The notes under the pieces: generated by a model
What the model saw: only the letters and a program-made list of their open reading frames with translations
Told to the model about the DNA's origin: nothing
Databases searched by the model: none
Shown: positions 8,321-14,393 of the stretch, piece after piece
Numbering within the stretch: the first letter of the stretch is position 1
Layout of the letters: each line of letters begins with the position of its first letter
Program-made: the position numbers and the translations under genes
Assembly: GCA_009839635.1 (NCBI GenBank)
Contig: VXPJ01000061.1
Span: forward strand, 1 to 14,393
Length of the DNA: 14,393 nucleotides
Reading direction: 5' to 3'
Origin: Pseudomonadota bacterium
GTDB lineage: Bacteria; Pseudomonadota; Gammaproteobacteria; UBA4575

Positions 8321-9535
8321 TTAGGACTGACGTTTTCCGGTTCGGATGAACTTCCGCGACAGAATGATCGCAAAACCGACAAGGGAAAGCATTACCAGGG
8401 GCAATGCCAGAATCGGCAGGAACCGCTGCAACTCACTGACGATGAGCACGCCGACTGCACTGCTAGTCAACACGATAAAGCCGTGCGTGGCCGCAGCAAA
8501 TCCCGCCCGGCGTGGGAAATGTGACAGCACGAGTGCACTCGCGGTGGGTGTGAACATGCCGAGTCCTACGCTATGTATGACAATGCAGACATTGAACAGA
8601 TGTTTATGCACCATATCGACGAGCGGGAAAAACAGCATGAGGACGAGGGCTGGGAGCATGATGGCCAGTCCCCGGACAAGGATCCAGTCCTCGGTGACGT
8701 CATCGGCCAGGCGCCGGGTCAAGAGGCTGCCTGCGATAAATCCGGCAATGGACAGGAGAGGATAGAGTCCGTACTCAACAGGCCCGATCTCCAGGTGCTC
8801 CATGTAAAGCGCCGGGGAAGCTGCATAAAAGGTGGATGCCGTGGCAAAGACAAGTCCGCCGGTGAGTGAGCAGAAAATTGCACGGTGAACCGACAGGACG
8901 TCCAGATAACCCCGGATCACTGCACGCGCATCGATACGGTTCAGGCGGGTATGCCCGGTCTCCGGTAATTTGACCAGCATGTAAAGGCTGATCAGCAGGC
9001 CAAGAAGCAGGGTCAGCCAGAAGTTAGCACGCCAGCCGGCAAGTGCCTGGACAAATCCGCCAACGAAAGGTGCCGTCCCGGGCACAAGTGTAAAAACAAT
9101 TGCAATCATCGCACTCGCGCGAAGCAGCTCGCTGCCGCTGAAACTGTCGCGCGCGGCGGCTCGGGCGACCACGTTCGTGCTGGCCACGCCCAATGCCTGC
9201 AGGGCACGAGACCACAGCAGGGCTGGCAGACTGGCAGAAAGTGCACAGCAAAGCGTGCCGGCAAGGAACAGCACGAGCCCACCAAACAAGACGGGGCGTC
9301 TTCCGAACCGGTCTGCAAGCGGGCCATAGATCAACTGCCCGACACCGAAGGCAAGCATGTAGGTAACCAGTGTCAGCTGCACGGCATCGATATCGACTCC
9401 CAGCGACGCTGCAACAAACGGCAGAGAAGGCGTGTAAACGTTGGAGGCGAACTGCCCCATGGCAGCCAGCAGGGCCAGCAGGAAAACGCTTGCAAAAACA
9501 GGGGCGAGGGGCAGCGCACTTTCCACTTGCACCAT
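8321..9535 (-). CDS. Bcr/CflA-type MFS drug-efflux transporter
   Basis: Predicted 12-helix inner-membrane proton-coupled exporter of 404 residues, usual for the family. TM1 is followed by NVYTPSLPFVAASLG, equivalent to the IDMYLPALP block of Bcr. Motif A is GPLADRFGRRP, and RALQALGVAS, APFVGGFVQALAGWRANFW and LPETG follow, all Bcr/CflA landmarks. The spectrum of substrates cannot be read from sequence. The frame remains open to a GTG at 9634, which would add a Ser-rich 33-residue N-terminus. I chose ATG 9535 because it leaves about 10 residues before TM1, as in Bcr, but neither start has a clear Shine-Dalgarno. It is the only minus-strand gene between asd and truA, convergent with the SDR and divergent from the DUF1499 gene. 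Confidence 0.9.
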   Translation of the reverse strand: MVQVESALPLAPVFASVFLLALLAAMGQFASNVYTPSLPFVAASLGVDIDAVQLTLVTYMLAFGVGQLIYGPLADRFGRRPVLFGGLVLFLAGTLCCALSASLPALLWSRALQALGVASTNVVARAAARDSFSGSELLRASAMIAIVFTLVPGTAPFVGGFVQALAGWRANFWLTLLLGLLISLYMLVKLPETGHTRLNRIDARAVIRGYLDVLSVHRAIFCSLTGGLVFATASTFYAASPALYMEHLEIGPVEYGLYPLLSIAGFIAGSLLTRRLADDVTEDWILVRGLAIMLPALVLMLFFPLVDMVHKHLFNVCIVIHSVGLGMFTPTASALVLSHFPRRAGFAAATHGFIVLTSSAVGVLIVSELQRFLPILALPLVMLSLVGFAIILSRKFIRTGKRQS

Positions 9536-9710
9536 CTCGGAAGTTTGCGGGTTGCTGGAACTGGACTTCAAAGGGAGAGCCTTTCGGGAGGACTGGTGAA
9601 CGGGGCCACTGCCATTGAGTGAGTCCAATCTCACGAGGGCTGGTCGTCTTGTGACTTGGCCCGCAACATAACATAAAATCTCGGACTATGGGTATGTAGC
9701 AGGGCGCGAG

Positions 9711-9738
9711 TTGACTGTAGAGCAACCCAAAGTACAAA
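9711..9738 (+). promoter_or_regulatory. candidate promoter of the DUF1499 gene
   Basis: TTGACT (9711-9716, 5 of 6 matching TTGACA), a 16-bp spacer and TACAAA (9733-9738, 4 of 6). The hexamer ends 6 nt before the ATG at 9745, so the predicted transcript would begin at or beside the start codon. The region from 9536 to 9744 holds no other gene I can support; a repeated AACATA motif (9664-9674) lies in it. Confidence 0.35.
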
Positions 9739-9744
9739 GAGGCC

Positions 9745-10110
9745 ATGACCCGCATACCCCCACTTGTGACGCACACAATCCGGCCGAACTACGTCTGCAG
9801 CCAGGAGGACACCTCGCGTTTCCATCACATAGATCCGCTGCCTTGCGGGGAGGTTCCGGAACTCACCTTTGCCCGGGTCAGGACTGAGCTTTTACAGATG
9901 CCCCGCACGGTGATCCTTGAGGCGACCGATGAGTACCTTCATGTGCTTTGCCGTTCGCTCATTTTCCGGTTTCCCGATGACCTGAAGTGTCTCCTCTGCG
10001 AACGAGAAGGCGTGATCCACGTGGGTTCCTCATCCAGGTACGGGTTCTATGACCTGGGAGTCAACCGCAGGCGCGTGGAAAGGCTGCGCCGGCGGCTTCA
10101 GTCGAGCTAG
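9745..10110 (+). CDS. DUF1499 domain protein
   Basis: Protein of 121 residues that is almost entirely a DUF1499 domain; the family has no established molecular function. Family features are an N-terminal RPNYVCSQ stretch, DEYLHVLCRSLIFRFPDDL (62-80), GVIHVGSSSRYGFYDLGVNRRRVE (89-112) and a basic C-terminus. No signal peptide or membrane segment is seen. It has five cysteines (18, 34, 69, 82, 85). Cys82 and Cys85 form a CLLC pair where relatives usually carry a hydrophobic/acidic stretch (from memory of the family). The start at 9745 is supported by the family N-terminus. AGAGG is only 2 nt before it, too close for normal use. It stands alone between the divergent MFS gene and truA. Confidence 0.82.
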   Translation: MTRIPPLVTHTIRPNYVCSQEDTSRFHHIDPLPCGEVPELTFARVRTELLQMPRTVILEATDEYLHVLCRSLIFRFPDDLKCLLCEREGVIHVGSSSRYGFYDLGVNRRRVERLRRRLQSS

Positions 10111-10132
10111 CCGGAGAATCTGCATCCCCATG

Positions 10133-10167
10133 CGCCATGGCGTGTGGATTTGCACATCCTGTATCAT
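10133..10167 (+). promoter_or_regulatory. palindrome plus -10-like hexamer upstream of truA
   Basis: CGCCATGGCG (10133-10142) is a perfect 10-bp palindrome. It is followed by TATCAT (10162-10167, 5 of 6 matching the -10 consensus). The hexamer at the -35 position is poor, and the palindrome sits about 37 nt before the predicted start, where an activator could bind. The inferred leader to truA is about 38 nt and lacks a Shine-Dalgarno. This rests on short motifs only. Confidence 0.22.
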
Positions 10168-10211
10168 TGCCCCTCCTTTTTCGGCCACAGGTCTTTTGAA
10201 ATATTTTTACC

Positions 10212-11021
10212 ATGCGTATTGCACTTGGCATCGAATACGATGGCAGCCCGTTTTGCGGCTGGCAGCGACAGAAGGGCACCGATACGATCCAGCAGGCTCT
10301 TGAGGATGCGGTATCCAGGGTGGCCGATGCCCCGGTGCGCCTCAGTGCCGCAGGCCGCACCGATACGGGCGTGCATGCCACCGAACAGGTGGTTCATTTC
10401 GATTGCGAGGCGCAGCGGGAGAATCGGGGCTGGGTGCTGGGCGTCAACAGCTACCTTCCAGACTCGGTTTCTGTACTGTGGGCCAAGCCTGTCGATGACG
10501 ATTTTCATGCGCGCTATTCGGCAATTTCGCGACAGTACCGCTATGTGATCGACAATCGCCCGGTGCGACCGGCCATTTTTCGGGAACGCGTCACCTGGGT
10601 GCATCAACCGCTGGACTACACCCGCATGCAACAGGCTGCATCGTGCCTGCAGGGCACCCATGATTTCACGTCGTACCGGGCCCTGGCTTGCCAGGCAAAA
10701 AGCCCGGTTCGCACCGTGCACGAACTCACCGTGCAGCGCTTCGACGAGTTTGTTTTTCTGGATATCCGCGCGGACGGATTCCTGCATCACATGGTGCGCA
10801 ACATTGCGGGCGTGCTGATTGCGATCGGCAAGGCAGAACAGGAGGTCGACTGGGCAGGAACGGTGCTGGAGCGCCGCGACCGCACCCTGGGGGGTGTGAC
10901 CGCGCCGCCCGCCGGCTTGTACCTGGTAAAAGTGCAGTATGATGGCAAGTACGGACTGGACCCTGCAGTACAATGGCCTGCGATCGGAACCGATGGAGCG
11001 CGAGGGAACGAGGAACAATAG
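10212..11021 (+). CDS. truA: tRNA pseudouridine(38-40) synthase TruA
   Basis: Isomerises uridines 38-40 in the anticodon stem-loop of many tRNAs. It has 269 residues (E. coli 270). Visible motifs: YDGSPFCGWQRQ near the N-terminus; AAGRTDTGVHA containing the catalytic Asp51; FHARYSAISRQYRYVI; a HDFTSYRA segment; ADGFLHHMVRNIAG with the RNA-contacting region; and APPAGLYLVKVQY at the C-terminus. The start at 10212 fits the family N-terminus, although no Shine-Dalgarno precedes it. The TAG stop is 2 nt from trpF. The position before trpF is conserved in many Gammaproteobacteria; the usual upstream neighbour fimV is absent here. Confidence 0.96.
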   Translation: MRIALGIEYDGSPFCGWQRQKGTDTIQQALEDAVSRVADAPVRLSAAGRTDTGVHATEQVVHFDCEAQRENRGWVLGVNSYLPDSVSVLWAKPVDDDFHARYSAISRQYRYVIDNRPVRPAIFRERVTWVHQPLDYTRMQQAASCLQGTHDFTSYRALACQAKSPVRTVHELTVQRFDEFVFLDIRADGFLHHMVRNIAGVLIAIGKAEQEVDWAGTVLERRDRTLGGVTAPPAGLYLVKVQYDGKYGLDPAVQWPAIGTDGARGNEEQ

Positions 11022-11023
11022 GC

Positions 11024-11644
11024 ATGCCAACCCGGATCAAATTTTGTGGAATGACCCGTGCAGAGGATGTGCAGTGTGCGCTTGAACTGGGGGTGCATGC
11101 CCTGGGCTTCGTGTTTGTCAAGGAAAGCCCGCGCAGCCTCGCTCCCGAACAGGCCGCACGGCTGATCCGGCTTTTGCCGCCGTTTGTCATGTCCGTGGGC
11201 CTGTTCATGGATGCCGGGGCCGGGGACATCGAGGAGGCGCTTCACTGTACCGGGCTCAATCTGCTGCAGTTTCACGGCCGCGAGGATGAGGAATTTTGTC
11301 GCCAGTTCGGGGTTCCCTACCTGAGAGCGGTGCCGATGGGCAGTACGGATTCCATTACGGACTTTTGCAACGGGTTCGCGTCTGCCTCGGGATTTGTGCT
11401 CGACAGCCATTCGAGTGGAGAGATGGGCGGCACGGGAGAAACCTTTGCGTGGCACAGGATTCCGGGATCGCTCAAGCACCAGGTGGTGCTTGCCGGTGGA
11501 CTCACTCCAGAGAACGTAGCCCAGGCGATACGCGAAGTGCAGCCCCATGCGGTGGATGTCAGCAGTGGCATCGAGTCTGCTCCGGGCGAAAAGGATGCAG
11601 GGAAAATGAAACAGTTTGTCGCGGAGGCCAGGCATGGCCAGTAA
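11024..11644 (+). CDS. trpF: phosphoribosylanthranilate isomerase
   Basis: Cytosolic TIM-barrel enzyme that performs the Amadori rearrangement of PRA to CdRP in tryptophan synthesis. It has 206 residues, as expected for a stand-alone TrpF. Motifs are RIKFCGMTR with catalytic Cys8, ALGFVFVKESPR, NLLQFHGRE, LDSHSSGEMGGTGETFAW with catalytic Asp127, LAGGLTPENV and DVSSGIESAPGEKD. The frame is open further upstream inside truA, but ATG 11024 has GAGGAA about 8 nt before it and gives the family N-terminus. The gap to truA is 2 nt, leaving no space for a trp leader or attenuator. trpB begins inside its last 11 nt. Confidence 0.96.
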   Translation: MPTRIKFCGMTRAEDVQCALELGVHALGFVFVKESPRSLAPEQAARLIRLLPPFVMSVGLFMDAGAGDIEEALHCTGLNLLQFHGREDEEFCRQFGVPYLRAVPMGSTDSITDFCNGFASASGFVLDSHSSGEMGGTGETFAWHRIPGSLKHQVVLAGGLTPENVAQAIREVQPHAVDVSSGIESAPGEKDAGKMKQFVAEARHGQ

Positions 11645-12866
11645 GGCACCCGAGCGCCCTGAAACCATGGCCAGTGAGCAGGTTCCGGACCGTGCGGGAA
11701 TGTTCGGTGAATACGGTGGCCGCTATGTGGCCGAAACCCTGATCGAGCCACTGGCGCAGCTTGAGGCCGCCTATTTCAAGTTCAGGGATGATCCCGGGTT
11801 CGTGGCCGAATTCGAGGCGGACCTCAGCCATTACGTGGGACGGCCAAGCCCCTTGTATCTCGCGCAACGGCTCAGTGAGAAATACGGCGGTGCACAAATT
11901 TACCTGAAGCGCGAGGACCTCAATCACACCGGCGCTCACAAGATCAACAACACGGTCGGCCAGGCCCTGCTGGCCAAGCGCATGAACAAGACCCGCATCA
12001 TCGCGGAGACGGGGGCCGGCCAGCACGGGGTGGCAAGTGCCACGGTCGCTGCACGCCTGGGGCTCGAGTGCGTCGTCTACATGGGCGAGGAAGACATCCA
12101 CCGCCAGGCACCCAACGTCTACCGCATGCGGCTTCTCGGGGCGGAGGTGGTGCCCGTGCGTTCCGGCTCAAAGACCCTCAAGGATGCGCTCAACGAGGCA
12201 TTGCGTGACTGGGTGACGCATGTCGACACAACGTTTTATATCATCGGCACGGTGGCAGGCCCGCATCCCTACCCGGTGCTGGTGCGCGACTTCCAGACGG
12301 TTATAGGCCGAGAGGCGAAGACCCAGCTTAAGGCGATGACCGGTTCCCTGCCGGATGCACTGGTGGCCTGTGTCGGCGGCGGCTCCAATGCCATCGGCCT
12401 GTTTTACCCATTCCTGGACGATGCCGGGGTGCGGATGTACGGCATCGAGGCCGCGGGCCTGGGACTGGAAACGCACAGGCACTCGGCTCCGCTGAACACC
12501 GGAAAACCCGGGGTGCTGCACGGCAATCGCACCTACCTGATGGAAGATGAGAATGGTCAGATCATCGAAACTCACTCGATTTCCGCTGGCCTGGACTACC
12601 CGGGTGTGGGCCCGGAACATGCCTGGCTCAAGGATATCGGCCGGGTGCAGTACGAATCCGTCACCGATGAGCAGGCACTCGCGGCATTTCACGAACTCAC
12701 CCGGGTCGAGGGCATCATTCCTGCGCTTGAAAGCAGCCATGCCTTGGCCTGGGCCCTGCAGCTAGCCGCGAAGATGACACCGGAGCAGAAGATCGTCGTC
12801 AATCTTTCCGGGCGTGGGGACAAGGACATCAACACGGTGGCTGACATCGAAGGTATCGGGCTGTGA
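11634..12866 (+). CDS. trpB: tryptophan synthase beta chain
   Basis: PLP enzyme that condenses indole and serine to tryptophan in the alpha2-beta2 complex with TrpA. It has 410 residues, slightly longer than E. coli (397) because of a short N-terminal lead. Motifs are FGEYGGRYVAETL, LKREDLNHTGAHKINN with the PLP lysine Lys103, AETGAGQHGVA with Glu125, and the phosphate loop GGGSNA, then SHALAWA and VNLSGRGDKD at the end. ATG 11634 has GGAGG 6 nt upstream and overlaps trpF by 11 nt, which favours it over TTG 11616 and ATG 11667. It overlaps trpA by 4 nt (GTGA). Confidence 0.97.
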   Translation: MASKAPERPETMASEQVPDRAGMFGEYGGRYVAETLIEPLAQLEAAYFKFRDDPGFVAEFEADLSHYVGRPSPLYLAQRLSEKYGGAQIYLKREDLNHTGAHKINNTVGQALLAKRMNKTRIIAETGAGQHGVASATVAARLGLECVVYMGEEDIHRQAPNVYRMRLLGAEVVPVRSGSKTLKDALNEALRDWVTHVDTTFYIIGTVAGPHPYPVLVRDFQTVIGREAKTQLKAMTGSLPDALVACVGGGSNAIGLFYPFLDDAGVRMYGIEAAGLGLETHRHSAPLNTGKPGVLHGNRTYLMEDENGQIIETHSISAGLDYPGVGPEHAWLKDIGRVQYESVTDEQALAAFHELTRVEGIIPALESSHALAWALQLAAKMTPEQKIVVNLSGRGDKDINTVADIEGIGL

Positions 12867-13702
12867 GCCGGATTCAGGAACGCTTCAATGCCCTGGCGGG
12901 GCAGGGCCGCAAGGCACTGGTGCCCTACATCACCGCGGGCGATCCCCATCCTGAGCAGACGGTGGCACTGATGCACACCCTGGTGGAAGCCGGTGCGGAC
13001 ATGATCGAGCTGGGCGTGCCCTTTTCCGATCCGATGGCCGACGGACCCGTGATCCAGGCGGCCTGTGAGCGTGCACTGGCACACAACACCAGCCTGAGGG
13101 ACACCCTGGGCATGGTGCGCAGTTTCCGCCAGCGCGATGAGGACACACCGGTCATCCTGATGGGCTACCAGAATCCGGTGGAGACCCTCGGCACCCGGGA
13201 GTTTGCCCGTCTGGCACGGCAAAGCGAAGCCGATGGCGTGCTGACTGTGGACCTTCCGGTCGAGCAGGCGGGTCAGGCCCTTGAGACCTACCGGGAATAT
13301 GGCCTGGACACGGTTTTCCTGATTGCCCCGACCACCAGCGAAGAACGCATCAAAAAAATCTGTGAGGCCTCTTCCGGACTTATATATTATGTCTCCCTGA
13401 AAGGGGTCACCGGCGCAGCTCACATGGACATCTCGGAAGTCAAGAACAAGGTCCGCGAAATCAAGCAGCATTCGAGCCTGCCCGTAGGGGTTGGCTTTGG
13501 CGTCCAGGATGCCGACAGTGCCAGGGACATTGCTTCCATTGCCGATGCCGTCATTGTAGGCAGCGCGCTGATCCGCCAGATCGAGGCCCACCTGTCGGAT
13601 CATGACACCATGAAGAAAAAAGTAGCCGCCCTGCTCAGGGACATGCGCGAGGCCCTGGATCGCGACATTCCCGAGGCGGTCCTGTCCGCAACAAACTCCT
13701 GA
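12863..13702 (+). CDS. trpA: tryptophan synthase alpha chain
   Basis: TIM-barrel subunit that cleaves indole-3-glycerol phosphate and channels indole to TrpB. It has 279 residues (E. coli 268). The catalytic pair Glu49 (in DMIELGVPFSDP) and Asp60 (in MADGP) is present. Other features are YITAGDPHPEQT, ILMGYQNPVE, DGVLTVDLPVEQ, FLIAPTTSEERI, YYVSLKGVTGA and GVGFGVQDADSA. The GTG start at 12863 overlaps the trpB TGA, the usual coupled arrangement that keeps the subunits in balance. One codon run near 13381-13392 (ATA TAT TAT) is unusually AT-rich and includes the rare ATA. Confidence 0.97.
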   Translation: MSRIQERFNALAGQGRKALVPYITAGDPHPEQTVALMHTLVEAGADMIELGVPFSDPMADGPVIQAACERALAHNTSLRDTLGMVRSFRQRDEDTPVILMGYQNPVETLGTREFARLARQSEADGVLTVDLPVEQAGQALETYREYGLDTVFLIAPTTSEERIKKICEASSGLIYYVSLKGVTGAAHMDISEVKNKVREIKQHSSLPVGVGFGVQDADSARDIASIADAVIVGSALIRQIEAHLSDHDTMKKKVAALLRDMREALDRDIPEAVLSATNS

Positions 13703-13714
13703 TTGTATGTACAC

Positions 13715-14393
13715 ATGAGCTGGCTGGAGAAGTTGATGCCTTCGCGGATCCGCACCGAGGGTTCGGGCAAGGGCAAGGTTCCGGAAGGACTGTGGGACAA
13801 GTGCACGAACTGCGGTGCCGTCCTGTACCGTTCGGACCTGGAGCGCAACCTGCAGGTGTGCACCAAATGCAACCACCACATGCGCATCGGGGCACGCACT
13901 AGACTGGAGACCTTTCTGGATGAGAGTCCCATCGAGGAAATCGGGCAGGACATCGAGCCCAAGGATTTCCTGAAATTCAGGGACAGCAAAAAGTACAAGG
14001 ACCGTCTGTCCACGGCACAGAAATCCACCAAGGAGAGCGAGGCCCTGCTGGTCATGAAAGGCTGCCTGAAAGAGCTCCCCGTGGTGGCTGCCGCGTTCGA
14101 GTTCAGATTCATCGGCGGTTCCATGGGTTCAGTGGTCGGCGAGCGCTTCCTGCGGGGCGCCCAGCGGGCTCTGCAGGATTCCATTCCACTGATCTGTTTT
14201 TCCACGAGCGGCGGCGCGCGCATGCAAGAAGCGCTCATGTCCCTGTTCCAGATGGCTAAAACCAGTGCCGTGCTGGAGCGTATGCGCGAACAGCACATTC
14301 CCTTTGTATCGGTGCTGACCGACCCGACCACGGGGGGCGTATCCGCCAGTCTGGCCATGCTGGGGGACGTCAACATTGCCGAGCCCAAGGCGC
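13715..14393 (+). CDS. accD: acetyl-CoA carboxylase carboxyltransferase subunit beta (partial)
   Basis: Carboxyltransferase beta subunit, which with AccA transfers CO2 from biotinyl-AccB to acetyl-CoA to give malonyl-CoA for fatty-acid synthesis. The first 226 residues are present; the window ends inside the gene (E. coli AccD has 304). The N-terminus MSWLEKL and the zinc ribbon Cys30, Cys33, Cys49, Cys52 are complete. LERNLQVC, PKDFLKFRDSKKYKDRL, VVAAAFEFRFIGGSMGSVVGERF, SGGARMQEALMSLFQMAKTSA and LTDPTTGGVSAS follow, all carboxyltransferase landmarks. It starts 12 nt after trpA with no evident Shine-Dalgarno, so translation may depend on coupling to trpA. Confidence 0.97.
   Translation, partial: MSWLEKLMPSRIRTEGSGKGKVPEGLWDKCTNCGAVLYRSDLERNLQVCTKCNHHMRIGARTRLETFLDESPIEEIGQDIEPKDFLKFRDSKKYKDRLSTAQKSTKESEALLVMKGCLKELPVVAAAFEFRFIGGSMGSVVGERFLRGAQRALQDSIPLICFSTSGGARMQEALMSLFQMAKTSAVLERMREQHIPFVSVLTDPTTGGVSASLAMLGDVNIAEPKA

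Noticed and set aside
8258..8327. Terminator between the convergent SDR and Bcr-type genes
   Set aside because: There are nested short inverted repeats (GGACA/TGTCC around GCACA/TGTGC, and GTCC/GGAC over the MFS stop), but the stems are 4-5 bp with no U-run after them, so I cannot call a terminator.
9536..9634. N-terminal extension of the Bcr-type transporter from GTG 9634
   Set aside because: It adds a Ser-rich 33-residue stretch without family resemblance or ribosome site; ATG 9535 gives the normal distance to TM1. Not fully excluded.
10997..11024. trp leader peptide or attenuator before trpF
   Set aside because: truA ends 2 nt before trpF, so there is no space for a leader; control must lie elsewhere.
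13376..13392. TATATATTAT inside trpA as a promoter for accD
   Set aside because: It encodes the conserved IYYVS strand of TrpA, has no -35 partner and is over 300 nt from accD; kept only as a codon-use note.
12689..13879. 396-residue minus-strand frame across trpB end, trpA and accD start
   Set aside because: It covers three strongly supported plus-strand genes and shows no domain or ribosome site; antisense shadow.

Overview
The window is a GC-rich stretch of proteobacterial chromosome, most likely gammaproteobacterial. The truA-trpF-trpB-trpA-accD order and the leuC-leuD-leuB-asd order are both familiar from Pseudomonas-like and related Gammaproteobacteria, and the protein sequences resemble those families from end to end. 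It is mostly conserved biosynthetic core. I see no rRNA, tRNA, CRISPR array, insertion sequence, prophage or plasmid module.

Left edge (1-778): on the minus strand lies the first half of phosphatidylserine decarboxylase (psd), cut by the window edge. Upstream of it, in the same direction, is a small unrecognised single-pass membrane protein. This pair diverges from aroC.

First plus-strand block (779-7292): aroC (chorismate synthase), an HcaT-like MFS transporter, leuC, leuD, leuB and asd. Spacing is very tight, with 4-nt overlaps at MFS/leuC and leuC/leuD and short gaps elsewhere, so this looks like one transcription unit. It joins the last step of chorismate synthesis, a transporter, the middle steps of leucine synthesis and the aspartate-family branch enzyme. 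leuA is not here.

Middle block (7293-10211): in Pseudomonas-type genomes fimV usually sits between asd and truA. Here that space holds a YbbO-like short-chain dehydrogenase (plus), a Bcr/CflA-type drug-efflux MFS protein (minus) and a DUF1499 protein (plus). This is the accessory part of the window.

Second plus-strand block (10212-14393): truA, trpF, trpB, trpA and accD (cut by the right edge). Gaps are tiny or overlapping, typical of a co-transcribed and translationally coupled unit. It links tRNA modification, the last part of tryptophan synthesis and the carboxyltransferase of fatty-acid synthesis.

No clearly new biological system is visible. The points most worth checking are: -10-like hexamers placed so close to the start codons of aroC, the DUF1499 gene and perhaps the small membrane-protein gene that their mRNAs could be leaderless; a transporter translationally coupled to leuC; the replacement of fimV; and a CxxC pair inside the DUF1499 domain.
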